Positions 24,852 to 33,715 of a stretch of DNA of 64,000 nt are shown in pieces. The DNA lies in NCBI GenBank assembly GCA_009844425.1, contig VYBN01000034.1, positions 62,001 through 126,000 of the forward strand, given 5' to 3'. The DNA is from Gammaproteobacteria bacterium (GTDB lineage Bacteria; Pseudomonadota; Gammaproteobacteria; Steroidobacterales; Foliamicaceae). The position numbers and the translations under genes were made by a program. The notes under the pieces were generated by a model, which searched no databases, was not told the origin of the DNA, and saw only the letters and a program-made list of their open reading frames with translations. Each line of letters opens with the position of its first letter. Position 1 is the stretch's first letter.

Positions 24852-25495
24852 CGATCCATTGCCAGAAGAACGTTCTTCCCCTGATAGGCCAGAATCACGC
24901 CGTGAGGGGCTATTTCCAGCACCTCCGGTCCGTCCTCCAGGCGTTCGCCCACGCGATAGTTCCGCCCATTGATCTGCACGAAGCTGCGACCGCCTTCCGG
25001 GCCGTAGAAGAGCATCTGCAGTGTGAGTTCCGGCCAGTCCGGCGGCGCCATTTCCAGCGGAAGCTCTTCCGCCGGCAGCAAGATTGGCGTCGCAGGCGCC
25101 GGCTCGGCCGCGGCGGCGGGGACCGGGGCCTCGGGCGAAGGCTGTTCCTTTACGGTCAAAGCGGACGGGCCGCCAGGGGCTGCCGGGCCGAGGCCGCGGG
25201 ACATCTCCAGGCCGTTGATCGTGGCGGGCGCCGTGTCGGGGCGTGTCGCGCCGGCTTCGGTGGCCGCGGACATGTCGGCGGCGTCGGCCGGAGCGGGGAG
25301 TGGGGCCGGGGATGGAGGAGCTGCCAGACGCCACGCCAGGAAGACGCCGGCAATGATCGGGGCGGCCGCGAGCACGGCAATCCAGCGCCGCCGCCTGCCG
25401 CTCCGATGTGCGGGAGGAGGATGGGCGTACACCGGCCGGGCGAATCGGGACCGCCGCTTCTCGGAAAGCTTGAGTGCGTCGAGGACGAAAGACAT
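24848..25495 (-). CDS. gspB: Type II secretion accessory protein GspB-like
   Basis: A 215-residue protein starting MSFVLDALKLSEKRR at ATG 25495, the hallmark N-terminus of GspB. A basic cytoplasmic stretch is followed by one membrane helix (about 33-53), a long Pro/Ala-rich linker and a C-terminal PDZ-like GspB domain (LPLEMAPPDWPELTLQMLFY, then SFVQINGRNYRVGERL). GspB with GspA helps insert the secretin through the peptidoglycan. It lies directly after gspA on the same strand and overlaps the DAK-DegV gene by 4 bp. No other gsp genes are in the window. Confidence 0.85.
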   Translation of the reverse strand: MSFVLDALKLSEKRRSRFARPVYAHPPPAHRSGRRRRWIAVLAAAPIIAGVFLAWRLAAPPSPAPLPAPADAADMSAATEAGATRPDTAPATINGLEMSRGLGPAAPGGPSALTVKEQPSPEAPVPAAAAEPAPATPILLPAEELPLEMAPPDWPELTLQMLFYGPEGGRSFVQINGRNYRVGERLEDGPEVLEIAPHGVILAYQGKNVLLAMDR

Positions 25496-25499
25496 CGGA

Positions 25500-26351
25500 T
25501 CAGCCGGTCGCGCCGCTCCAGAGCGCCCCTGCCGGTGCGCCCTGGCGCCCGTAAATCTCGCGCGCCGCCAGCCGCACCAGCTGCGGACCGATGTCATGCT
25601 CCTTGCGAACGAAAGCCCCCAGCAGAGCGCGGTCGGCCACGACGTTGATGATCCTGGGAATTCCGCGGGATATCCGGTGCAAGCGGCGTCTTGCGCGGGC
25701 ATTGAATACCTCACGGCTTGAACCGGCCACCTTCAGCCGATGCCGGAGGTACTCGCCGGTTTCCGCGCGCGACAGCGGCCCCAGGTGGCAGCGCGCCGTG
25801 ATGCGTTGCGCCAGTTGTCGCAGGTCCCGCCTCGCCAGCGTTTCGTGCAACTCCGGCTGGCCCACCAGCACGATGCCCAGCAACTTGTGCCGGGCGGTCT
25901 CGAGATTGGTCAGCCGCCGCACCTGCTCCAGCAGGTCCGCGCCCAGCGCCTGGGCCTCGTCCACGATCAGTATCGTCCGCCTTCCGGCGGCATAGGTTCG
26001 CAGCAGCTTGCGATTCAGCGCCGCGCCCAGGGAGGAGGGATTCTCCGCCCAGCGGGGCGTGCGCATTCGCAATTCACGGCAGATGGTTTGCAGAAACTCG
26101 ATGCGGGTAGCGGGCGGATCCAGCACGATCGCGGTGTCGGTCCGTTCCGGCAGGCGTTCCAGCAGGCACCGGACCAGCATCGTCTTGCCGGTACCCACCT
26201 CACCGGTCAGTTGGGTGAAGCCGCCGTTTTCCCGGACCCCGTACAACAGGTGGGCGAGGGCCTCGGCGTGGCGCGCGCTCAGGTACAGGTAGCGCGGGTC
26301 GGGCGTAATGCTGAAAGGCCTTTCGCTCAAGCCGTGAAATTGCTCGTACAT
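25500..26351 (-). CDS. gspA: GspA/ExeA-type AAA ATPase, short form
   Basis: A 283-residue AAA ATPase from ATG 26351 (MYEQFHGLSERPFSITPDPRY cut here for length). It has Walker A GEVGTGKT, Walker B TILIVDEAQAL, the sensor LVGQPEL and the C-terminal helices with ISRGIPRIINVVADRALL. ExeA/GspA proteins are usually about 500 residues with a membrane helix and periplasmic peptidoglycan-binding domain; this one ends after the ATPase part. It therefore lacks its own cell-wall contact and may rely on GspB. gspB begins 4 bp after its stop. A link to exopolysaccharide-type AAA ATPases is an alternative. Confidence 0.82.
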   Translation of the reverse strand: MYEQFHGLSERPFSITPDPRYLYLSARHAEALAHLLYGVRENGGFTQLTGEVGTGKTMLVRCLLERLPERTDTAIVLDPPATRIEFLQTICRELRMRTPRWAENPSSLGAALNRKLLRTYAAGRRTILIVDEAQALGADLLEQVRRLTNLETARHKLLGIVLVGQPELHETLARRDLRQLAQRITARCHLGPLSRAETGEYLRHRLKVAGSSREVFNARARRRLHRISRGIPRIINVVADRALLGAFVRKEHDIGPQLVRLAAREIYGRQGAPAGALWSGATG

Positions 26352-26386
26352 GGCCCCCAGGATCCGCCTTGGTGTTCCTCTTCGCG

Positions 26387-27289
26387 TTATTTCATTGTAG
26401 AGGCGGAGTGCGTGCCGCGCATGAAGCCGATCAGCCACTGCAGTCCGCCCGCCCGATCCCCGAAAACCCCGCATGCGGTGCGCATGATCGCCGTCAACTC
26501 CCCAATCCGTTCCTGCGCCGCCTGCGTCCCGAATCGCTGCACCCAGGAAGGCAGGTTTGCTCCGCCGCCTTGCGGCTGCTGCCGCCGATCGATATCCCGA
26601 TCCGCCAGGTCGTCGCGTATCTGGAACGCCAGGCCGAGGGCGTCGGCGAACACTTCCAGCGAATGCCTCTGGCGCACCGCCAGATCGGGGCGCACGCAAG
26701 CCGGCGCCAGCGCCGCGGCGCGGAAAAGAGCTCCGGTCTTGGTTCGATACGCGTGTTCCAGTTCCGCTACATCGGGTCGCTCGCCGCCGTTCAGGTCCAG
26801 GTCCTGCCCGCCCGCCATGCCCGCCGAACCGGCGCATTCCGTCAGGAGCTCGATCAGGCGCACCCGGGCGCCATCGTGGCCGTTCAGCGAGGAGTGGGTT
26901 GCCAGGACCTGCCAGGCCAGGGTCTGCAGCGCGTCGCCGACCAGCAGCGCGGTGTCCTCGCCGTACATCTTGTGAATGCTGGGCTTGCCGCGCCGGAAGT
27001 CGTCGTCGTCCATGCAGGGCATGTCGTCGTGCACCAGCGAGTAGCAATGAATCAGTTCGATTGCGGCGGCCGGCGCATCGACGAGCGAGTCCGGGACGCC
27101 GGCCGCTTCGGCGGCCGCATAGCAGACCAGCGGCCTCAGGCGCTTTCCGCCGCGCATGACCGCTTCGCGCATTGCGCCGTGTAATCGCATGGGCGTCGTC
27201 GCCGCGCTCGGCAGCACGCGCTCGAGCAAGGCGTTGACGCGAGCCTGGTAGCCGGCCCGCCTGTGTTCAAAGTGCTCGCTTGAGTCCAT
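26387..27289 (-). CDS. ispA: Farnesyl diphosphate synthase (polyprenyl synthetase)
   Basis: A 300-residue short-chain prenyltransferase. The first aspartate-rich motif is DDMPCMDDDDFRRG and the second QIRDDLADRD, with GGKRLRP and the KTGALF segment. It condenses IPP with DMAPP and GPP to farnesyl diphosphate. It is divergent from the mevalonate genes at 27424-29373, forming an isoprenoid locus, rather than lying with dxs and xseB as in enterics. gspA starts 35 bp after its stop on the same strand. Confidence 0.92.
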   Translation of the reverse strand: MDSSEHFEHRRAGYQARVNALLERVLPSAATTPMRLHGAMREAVMRGGKRLRPLVCYAAAEAAGVPDSLVDAPAAAIELIHCYSLVHDDMPCMDDDDFRRGKPSIHKMYGEDTALLVGDALQTLAWQVLATHSSLNGHDGARVRLIELLTECAGSAGMAGGQDLDLNGGERPDVAELEHAYRTKTGALFRAAALAPACVRPDLAVRQRHSLEVFADALGLAFQIRDDLADRDIDRRQQPQGGGANLPSWVQRFGTQAAQERIGELTAIMRTACGVFGDRAGGLQWLIGFMRGTHSASTMK

Positions 27290-27423
27290 GCTGGCGTCGG
27301 GTGATCATGTCGCGCGCTGCCCGCCGCTACGGGGCGGCTGCTGAGGAAGGAAGGAATTTTATGTCGCGCCCGCCCGGTGTTCTCCTAAAATCCCGCAAGG
27401 AGATTCTCGGCCGAGGTAGCGCC

Positions 27424-28410
27424 GTGTCAAGCGAGGACGTCATGCAGGGCAGCGCCATCGCGCACCCCAACGTAGCGCTGGTGAAATACTGGGGCAAGCG
27501 GCCGGCCCGCGGCAACCTGCCGGCCATGGGGTCGCTGTCGCTGACGCTGGGGTTCCTGGCGACCCGCACGACGGTGCGCTTTGACCCGGCCGGGGGTCGG
27601 GACGCGCTGACGCTGAACGGCTGCCGAAACTCCAGGGACCTCAAACGGATGCAGGACTGCCTTGCGCCCCTGCGCCAACGGGCCGCCGAGTCCGGGTCCG
27701 CGACGGTGGAATCGCGCAACGATTTTCCTACCGGCGCGGGCCTGGCTTCGTCCGCCTCCGGGATGGCGGCGCTGGCCCTGGCCGGCGCATCGGCGCTTGG
27801 CCTGGCCGAAGAACTTGACCTCGTCGGGCGGTCGGCAATGGCGGGTTCGGGGTCCGCGCCCCGCTCGCTGCATGCCGGAGTCGTGTTGCTGTCGATCGAT
27901 CGGGAGGGAAGCTGGTCCTGCAAGTCACTGCTTGCGCCGGAGGAATGGCCGCTTAAGGTGGTTGTGGCGGTTACGCAAACCGGGCTCAAGCAAACGGACT
28001 CCCGCTCGGGCATGGAGCTCACCCGGCGCACGTCGCCCTTCTACAAGGCCTGGCTCAAAAGCCAGAAGGGCGACCTTGAGGATGCCCGCCGCGCCGTGGC
28101 GCTTCGTGATTTCGGACGTCTTGCCGAATTGTCCGAAGGCAATTGCCTGAGAATGCATGCCACCGCCATGGGCGCTTCGCCACACCTGATGTATTTCAAT
28201 GGCGCCACCATCGAGTGCATGCACCGGGTCAAGGCCCTGGCGCGCGACGGCCGGCCGGTGTTCTTTACCGTGGACGCGGGACCGCAGGTCAAGGCGGTCT
28301 GTCTCCCGGACGTGCTCGATGAAGTATGCGATGCGCTGGGCCAGGTGCCCGGAGTGCATCAGGTGCTTAGCGGCGATCTGGGCGGCGGAGCGCGGCTCGT
28401 CCCGGGTTAG
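27424..28410 (+). CDS. mvaD: Diphosphomevalonate decarboxylase
   Basis: A 328-residue GHMP-family enzyme that converts mevalonate diphosphate to isopentenyl diphosphate. GTG 27424 is preferred because GAGG lies seven bases upstream; ATG 27442 is the alternative. The family pattern is clear: NVALVKYWGKR near the start, NDFPTGAGLASSASGMAALA as the ATP loop, then SGSAPRSLHAG and FTVDAGPQVK with the catalytic Asp. It is followed 9 bp later by a second GHMP kinase, probably phosphomevalonate kinase. The mevalonate pathway is uncommon in Gammaproteobacteria, which normally use the DXP route. Confidence 0.93.
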   Translation: MSSEDVMQGSAIAHPNVALVKYWGKRPARGNLPAMGSLSLTLGFLATRTTVRFDPAGGRDALTLNGCRNSRDLKRMQDCLAPLRQRAAESGSATVESRNDFPTGAGLASSASGMAALALAGASALGLAEELDLVGRSAMAGSGSAPRSLHAGVVLLSIDREGSWSCKSLLAPEEWPLKVVVAVTQTGLKQTDSRSGMELTRRTSPFYKAWLKSQKGDLEDARRAVALRDFGRLAELSEGNCLRMHATAMGASPHLMYFNGATIECMHRVKALARDGRPVFFTVDAGPQVKAVCLPDVLDEVCDALGQVPGVHQVLSGDLGGGARLVPG

Positions 28411-28419
28411 CTGGCCTCG

Positions 28420-29373
28420 ATGCCGGTATCCAGGATCCAGGCCCGGGCCCCGGGCAAGCTGTTTCTTTCCGGCGAGTACGCGGTTCTGCTGGATGCGCCG
28501 GCCGTGGCCTGCGCCGTTGGCAGGCATGTCAATGCGCGCTTTCTGTCTGGCGATACCGCCGAGGATCCCGAAGCCGCGCGCTGGCGGCAGGCGGCCGGCG
28601 AGATACTGCTCCGGCACGGTCTGGATCCGGCGCCGGCCGGCCGGCCGCTTGAGATCGACAGCAAGGCGCTGTACTCGGACGGCGAAATCAAACTGGGCTT
28701 CGGATCCAGCGCCGCCGTGGCCGTGGCGGTAAGCGGATTGCTGCTTGCTGCGCAGGACGGGGGCCGCCGGTCTCCCACCGTCGACCGGCTGCGCCTCGCC
28801 GATGACCTGCACAGGGCGCTTCAGGGCCCGGGAGGGAGCGGCGTTGACGTGGCGGCGAGCCTGCACGGCGGAGTGATTGCGGCAGAGGGTGATCGGGTTG
28901 ACAGCCTTCACTGGCCCCAAGGCCTTCATTGCGAGGTGATCTTCACCGGCCGCGATGCGGACACCGCCCATGCCATCGGGCGATTCCGAGAGGCGCTGCA
29001 GGGCGGGAAGGGCGCGCACTTCAGGGCGCTGTGCGCCGCCGCGGAATCGGCCCGGCGGGCCTGGAATCGAAGCCCGGAAGCGATCGTCGCGGCGGTGCAG
29101 GAATACGCGGCGGCCTGGCGGAAACTGGATCGCTCGGCCGGGCTGGGCGTATACAGCCGCGAGCATCTGCGATTGGAAAGTCTGGCGCGCGCGGCCGACT
29201 GCGTGTACAAGCCGTCCGGGTCCGGCGGCGGCGACTGCGGGCTGGCCTTCTCGACCGACCGGGGGAAACTGCTCGCCTTGCGCGAGACCGTCCGGGAAGC
29301 GGGGTTCCCGCCGCTGGCGGTCGATCTCGGCGTGGAGGGCTTGCGGGTCCGCCGTCAGTCCGACCGCGCGTAG
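28420..29373 (+). CDS. GHMP kinase, probable phosphomevalonate kinase
   Basis: A 317-residue kinase starting MPVSRIQARAPGKLFLSGEY. The GHMP ATP loop is LGFGSSAAVAVAV; GPGGSGVDVAAS and KPSGSGGGDCGLAF complete the fold, and these last two segments suit phosphomevalonate kinase better than mevalonate kinase. It phosphorylates phosphomevalonate ahead of MvaD, whose gene ends 9 bp upstream. HMG-CoA synthase, reductase and mevalonate kinase are not in the window. The gene converges on the DUF4399 gene with 11 bp between stops. Confidence 0.82.
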   Translation: MPVSRIQARAPGKLFLSGEYAVLLDAPAVACAVGRHVNARFLSGDTAEDPEAARWRQAAGEILLRHGLDPAPAGRPLEIDSKALYSDGEIKLGFGSSAAVAVAVSGLLLAAQDGGRRSPTVDRLRLADDLHRALQGPGGSGVDVAASLHGGVIAAEGDRVDSLHWPQGLHCEVIFTGRDADTAHAIGRFREALQGGKGAHFRALCAAAESARRAWNRSPEAIVAAVQEYAAAWRKLDRSAGLGVYSREHLRLESLARAADCVYKPSGSGGGDCGLAFSTDRGKLLALRETVREAGFPPLAVDLGVEGLRVRRQSDRA

Positions 29374-29384
29374 CGCTTCACGCC

Positions 29385-29909
29385 CTAGTTCGTCACCTCA
29401 ACCGTAATGACTTCGGACATTACCGGCGGCTCGTGCGGGATGTGCAGGTCGTCGCCCAGCAGCAACTGCAGCGTATAGGTGCCGGGCGCCAGTGACAGCT
29501 CCACGTTGGTCTGGGCCAGGCCGAAGTGCATGTGGGCGTCGTCGGTGATGATCGGCAGGTCCATGCGCGGTAATGGGGTGTTCACCAGCAGGTGATGATG
29601 TCCGGTGTTCTCCCCGATCTCTCCGGCGGGCAGCAACTTCATGCCCTCCAGCCCGAACTCCACCGTGAAGGGGGAAGTCAGCCCGGCGCCGTCCCCGGGG
29701 GAGACGAACCATACGCGCGCGCCTTCGGGCGAGGGCTTGCGCGGAGGCAGCGCGACTTCAGGCGCAGGCGCGCTCGCCGCATCCGCGTCCGGCGCGGCCT
29801 CTTCCGGCGGCTCGGGGCTTCCGCAGGAAACCATAAGCGCCGCGGCCAGCAGCATTGCGAAAGTGGTTCTGTTCATGGACAAAGCGATTGTCCTGGATAA
29901 ATCGATCAT
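29385..29909 (-). CDS. DUF4399 domain lipoprotein
   Basis: A 174-residue lipoprotein. ATG 29909 is preferred over ATG 29876 because GGGAGG sits seven bases before it. The signal ends in a lipobox-like LMVSC with Cys at about residue 30, followed by an acidic Pro/Ala linker and the DUF4399 domain: VWFVSPGDGAGLTSPFTVEF, GHHHLLVN, DDAHMHFG and TLQLLLGDDLHIPHEPP. The repeated histidines suggest a metal-binding site. The function of the family is not known. It follows mdh on the same strand after 26 bp. Confidence 0.83.
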   Translation of the reverse strand: MIDLSRTIALSMNRTTFAMLLAAALMVSCGSPEPPEEAAPDADAASAPAPEVALPPRKPSPEGARVWFVSPGDGAGLTSPFTVEFGLEGMKLLPAGEIGENTGHHHLLVNTPLPRMDLPIITDDAHMHFGLAQTNVELSLAPGTYTLQLLLGDDLHIPHEPPVMSEVITVEVTN

Positions 29910-29935
29910 AGCCTGACCTCCCGGGCCATGGTTCA

Positions 29936-30916
29936 CTACAACATCAGATCGCTTGCCGCCGCCCGCTCGTCAAGCAATTCCTCGCCCGTGATGCGAATTT
30001 TCTCCTGCGAGAAATCGTCCAGGTCCAATCCCCGCACGATTTCCCAGTCGCCTTCCTCGCAGCGAACGGGATAGGAGAAGAACACCCCTTCGGGCGAACC
30101 GTAACTGCCGTCGCCGGGCACCGCCATGCTTACCCAGTCGCCCTCAGGCGTGCCGTGCGCCCAGTCGCGCATGTGCTCGATGGCGGCGTTGGCGGCCGAG
30201 GCGGCGCTGGACGTGCCGCGCGCCTTGATTACACTGGCGCCCCGCTGCTGCACGGTGGTGATGAATTCACCCCGCGCCCAGTCCCTGTCGACGAGTTCTG
30301 CAGCCGCCTTGCCGTCCACGGTCGCCTGCGACAGGTCCGGATACTGGGTGGCGGAATGGTTGCCCCAGATGGTCATGCGCCTGACGGTGCTGACGTGGTG
30401 GCCCGTGCGCGCCGCCAGTTGCGCGCAGGCGCGGTTGTGGTCCAGTCGGGTCATGGCCGAAAAATTGCGCGGATTCATGTCCGGTGCGTTCGACGACGCG
30501 ATCAGAGCGTTGGTGTTGGCGGGGTTGCCCACCACCAGCACCCTGGCGTGCTCGTCGGCATGCTCGTTGAGCGCCGCCCCCTGCCGCGAGAAGATGCGCG
30601 CGTTCTCGGTCAGGAGGTCGGAGCGCTCCATGCCGGGTCCACGTGGCTTTGCGCCGACGAGGAAAACATAGTCGGCGCCGCGGAAACCCTCCTCCAGGCG
30701 GTCCGTGGCGATCACCGCCTCAAGCGAGCCGAAGGCGCAGTCTTCGAGCTCCATCGCGACGCCCTCGAGCGCCTGCATTGCGGGAGCGATTTCGATCAGC
30801 CGTAACGTGATCGACTGGCCATGGCCAAGGAGTTGTCCCGAAGCGATGCGGAACGCGAGCTGGTAGCCGATCTGACCGGCCGCCCCGGTGATGGCGATCT
30901 GCGTGGATGCTGACAT
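29936..30916 (-). CDS. mdh: Malate dehydrogenase, type 2 (NAD-dependent)
   Basis: A 326-residue LDH/MDH family enzyme of the group with a longer N-terminal motif: [52 protein letters not shown] and the catalytic His in [13 protein letters not shown]. It interconverts malate and oxaloacetate in the TCA cycle. This type is found in Betaproteobacteria, Xanthomonadales and others, not in enterics. It is transcribed away from the small secreted-protein gene at 31056. Confidence 0.95.
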   Translation of the reverse strand: MSASTQIAITGAAGQIGYQLAFRIASGQLLGHGQSITLRLIEIAPAMQALEGVAMELEDCAFGSLEAVIATDRLEEGFRGADYVFLVGAKPRGPGMERSDLLTENARIFSRQGAALNEHADEHARVLVVGNPANTNALIASSNAPDMNPRNFSAMTRLDHNRACAQLAARTGHHVSTVRRMTIWGNHSATQYPDLSQATVDGKAAAELVDRDWARGEFITTVQQRGASVIKARGTSSAASAANAAIEHMRDWAHGTPEGDWVSMAVPGDGSYGSPEGVFFSYPVRCEEGDWEIVRGLDLDDFSQEKIRITGEELLDERAAASDLML

Positions 30917-31055
30917 TTCTCTAAGGCTTCAGTCGGAGGACGGGCATTGTATCGCCGACGCATCCATTTGGGGGTCGGGCGGCATCTATGTAGCGAGTTT
31001 GGAGCAAGGGTGAAGCCTTGAACAGAGGCCACCGTCGACACAGAGGAGCACAGCG

Positions 31056-31475
31056 ATGACTTACGGTACGGCATTTTTCTCCGCCCTGGCCTGCGCGTTC
31101 GCCCTTGCCGCGAGTCCGGCGGGCGCCGGGGTGGCTTCGGACGCCGGAACGGCAATGGGAACGGAACGGATCTCAAGCGACGAGATCGGGGAACTGAAGG
31201 AACTGCTGGTCGCCCACGGGATACCCCCGGCGCGCCACCTGGCCGCGGAAATCAGCCGGGAAATAACCGGGAGCAATCGCGAGGCTGCAACGGCGGCGCT
31301 GTTCCGCCCGCCCGTCGTGCATGCGCCGGGAGCCGCGCCGGCGCCCACCGCGGTCGCACAGGCCGGAAAAGCCGGAGGCGCCGAGCCCGCCCGTGCAGAT
31401 ACGCCGCGCGGTACCCAATCGCCTGTTCGCAACTTGCTGCGAAGGGTCCTGCGCTTCCTGAATTTTTCGAACTAG
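31056..31475 (+). CDS. Small secreted protein of unknown function
   Basis: A 139-residue protein that I do not recognise. GAGGAG lies eight bases before the ATG. A clear signal peptide (MTYGTAFFSALACAFALAASPAGAG split after residue 25) is followed by a short helical segment (SSDEIGELKELLVAHGIPP), an Ala/Pro-rich linker and a basic amphipathic tail (RNLLRRVLRFLNF) that could touch the membrane. No cysteines occur in the mature part. It stands alone between divergent mdh and a convergent gene. Confidence 0.6.
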   Translation: MTYGTAFFSALACAFALAASPAGAGVASDAGTAMGTERISSDEIGELKELLVAHGIPPARHLAAEISREITGSNREAATAALFRPPVVHAPGAAPAPTAVAQAGKAGGAEPARADTPRGTQSPVRNLLRRVLRFLNFSN

Positions 31476-31533
31476 AAGGCGAGGCGCCCCGAGGGACGTG
31501 ACGCGCCCTCGCTCCCGTGTGTTCCGGGCTGGC

Positions 31534-31884
31534 TCAGTCGTCGCTCTGGTTGATTTCGTTCCACAGGCGGATCTGCTCGTTCATCTGGTCCGCCAGTTGC
31601 TGCTCACGGTCCACGGAACCGTCATAACGCCTGACAAACAGCTCCCTGCGTTCGTCGGTCCTGGAGTCCTCGTCCAGAGATTCGAAGTCGTCCTCAAGAC
31701 ACTTCCGATAACCTTCCAGCGCAGTCTGGAATTCCCGGAACTCGGCGATCGCGGCCCTGAATTCATCGATAGTCATTTCCTCCGCATTCGGTGTCGTGGG
31801 TTCGTCGGGATAGTCGCACCCGGCCCAGGCTGCTCCGCCTGCCAGAACCAGAGTCATTACGGAAAGTGTGGCGATACGTTGCAT
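31534..31884 (-). CDS. Small secreted acidic helical protein of unknown function
   Basis: A 116-residue protein from ATG 31884, preceded by an excellent Shine-Dalgarno (AAGGAGG). The signal peptide MQRIATLSVMTLVLAGGAAWA is followed by GCDYPDEPTTPNAEEM and a highly charged, almost entirely helical body (FREFQTALEGYRKCLEDDFE...). Two cysteines remain in the mature chain. No known family is recognised. It converges on the preceding small gene, 58 bp apart. Confidence 0.6.
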   Translation of the reverse strand: MQRIATLSVMTLVLAGGAAWAGCDYPDEPTTPNAEEMTIDEFRAAIAEFREFQTALEGYRKCLEDDFESLDEDSRTDERRELFVRRYDGSVDREQQLADQMNEQIRLWNEINQSDD

Positions 31885-32008
31885 TGTTTCCTCCTTCGGA
31901 CTACCCGCTTTTGCGGCGGGCCGCGCAGCACTGCCTATGCGCCGATGTGCCACCAGCGGGCCGCTGGCCGGCCCATTATGCCCGAAGCCCGGGCGCCGCA
32001 AGCCTGAC

Positions 32009-32036
32009 ACGACACCGGTCCCGGTGCGCTTACAAT
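32009..32036 (+). promoter_or_regulatory. Possible sigma-70 promoter for gshA
   Basis: ACGACA at 32009-32014, a 16-bp spacer and TACAAT at 32031-32036 give a moderate match to the -35 and -10 consensus. It lies about 120 bp before the gshA start in an otherwise empty 273-bp divergent gap. Confidence 0.35.
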
Positions 32037-32157
32037 TGGCAGCCGCACAGCGCCGCCATCGCGTGGATTCACCGACAGGTCACCCCTCGAAATGCAACCT
32101 CTTCGTACCAGCGCGGCGTCCTTCCGGTAGGTCCGTCTCACGGAGCGCGAAGCGCCC

Positions 32158-33711
32158 ATGCAAGGCGCAGTCATCAGGCAACGAATAAGTCGGCTTACCC
32201 GGCAGCAGCTTTCGGGCGGGCTCAGGGGCGTCGAGCGGGAGTGCCTGCGCGTCACCCCGGCCGGCCGGGTCGCGCCCACGCCGCATGGCGAGGATCTCGG
32301 GTCGGCCCTGACCCACCGCTATATCACCACGGACTTTGCCGAGGCGCTGCTGGAACTGATCACCCCTCCGGTGAAATCCACCCACGACGTCAGCGACTGG
32401 CTGGCGGCGCTGCACGAATTCGTCCTGGCGCAACTGGACGGCGAACAGCTTTGGACGCCCAGCATGCCGCCCGCGATTTCCTCCGACAGGCAACTTTTGC
32501 CGGCCCGGTACGGAAGCTCCAATATCGGCATGCTCAAGCATATTTACCGTCTCGGGCTGGCCAACCGCTATGGCCCGCGCATGCAGGCCATCGTGGGCAT
32601 CCATTTCAATTACTCGCCGCCGCCCGATCTATGGAGGTCGCTGCCGCACCTTGAGAGCCCGCCCTCCGGAATCGTCGCGAAGCGCTCCGCCTGGATCATG
32701 GGCCAGATGCGCAACGTGCGGCGACTCGCCTGGCTGCCCACGTATCTGCTTGGCGCTTCGCCGGCGTTTCACGACACCCTTTCACAGGTGCGCACCGCCG
32801 ACCTGAAGAAGGGGCGCAAGGGAACGCTCTATGCGCCCGACGCGACTTCGCTGAGAATGAGCAGCCTGGGTTATACCAGCGCGCTGCAGGCGGGCCTTGT
32901 GATTTCCGCCAACAGCGTTCACGAGTACGTTCGCGACCTGGAGGCGGCGGTCCATGCCCGGCATGCCGAGTACAGCAAAATCGGCGTGCGCGTGCGCGGC
33001 CGGTACCGGCAATTGTCCGACAGCGTCCTGCAGGTGGAGAACGAGTACTACTCGGCGGCGCGGCCCAAGCGCCGGATTCGCAGGGGCGAGCGCGCGGCCA
33101 CGGCGTTGCGCAGGCGGGGAGCGGAGTATCTCGAATTGCGGCTGGTCGATGCCGATCCCTTCGAGCCGCTGGGCGTCAGCGAAGCCTCCATGCGTTTCCT
33201 GGAGGCCTTTCTTCTTTACTGTCTGCTGGAGGAAAGTCCTCCGATGGCTGCCGACGAATATCTGGCCTGCGTGTCGAACCTCGACCAGACCGCCTGGCGC
33301 GGGCGCGCCAGGGGCGTTCGCCTGATCCGCAAGCGGCGACGGATTAGACTCGACAACTGGGGCCTGGAGGTGTGCAGGGCAATGAGGCCGGTGTGCGAAG
33401 CGCTGGACGGCGGGGCGGGAGGCGAATATTCGACCGCGCTCAAGGCGGCCAGGGCTTCCCTGCGCGATCCGGGGCTTACCCCGGCGGCCAGGGTGCTGGA
33501 CGAGCTCGGCGATGCGGGCTGGGACCATCAGGCCTGGGGCATGGAGAAGGCCCGACTGGCCTCGCGCCCGCCACGGGCTCGGCCCAATGCCGCCAGGCGA
33601 CGGGCCCTGAAGGACGAAGCGCCGGCCTCGCTCGCGAGGCTGCTGGCCATGGAATCCGCGCCCGAGCCCCCGTTCGACGAGTTCCTGGCCCGATATCTGG
33701 ACAAGGGCTGA
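32158..33711 (+). CDS. gshA: Glutamate-cysteine ligase
   Basis: A 517-residue enzyme of the enterobacterial type 1 family, making gamma-glutamylcysteine, the first step of glutathione synthesis. Recognisable segments include GVERECLRV, LGSALTHRYITTDFAEALLE, GSSNIGMLKHIYR, MQAIVGIHFNYS and LEVENEYYSAARPKR-like residues (here LQVENEYYSAARPKR). Length is normal. The ppc gene starts 4 bp after its stop, an uncommon partner. gshB is not in the window. Confidence 0.95.
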   Translation: MQGAVIRQRISRLTRQQLSGGLRGVERECLRVTPAGRVAPTPHGEDLGSALTHRYITTDFAEALLELITPPVKSTHDVSDWLAALHEFVLAQLDGEQLWTPSMPPAISSDRQLLPARYGSSNIGMLKHIYRLGLANRYGPRMQAIVGIHFNYSPPPDLWRSLPHLESPPSGIVAKRSAWIMGQMRNVRRLAWLPTYLLGASPAFHDTLSQVRTADLKKGRKGTLYAPDATSLRMSSLGYTSALQAGLVISANSVHEYVRDLEAAVHARHAEYSKIGVRVRGRYRQLSDSVLQVENEYYSAARPKRRIRRGERAATALRRRGAEYLELRLVDADPFEPLGVSEASMRFLEAFLLYCLLEESPPMAADEYLACVSNLDQTAWRGRARGVRLIRKRRRIRLDNWGLEVCRAMRPVCEALDGGAGGEYSTALKAARASLRDPGLTPAARVLDELGDAGWDHQAWGMEKARLASRPPRARPNAARRRALKDEAPASLARLLAMESAPEPPFDEFLARYLDKG

Positions 33712-33715
33712 ACCG

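Noticed and set aside
24852..25334. Extension of the DAK-DegV protein to 771 residues
   Set aside because: The added part is gspB in another frame.
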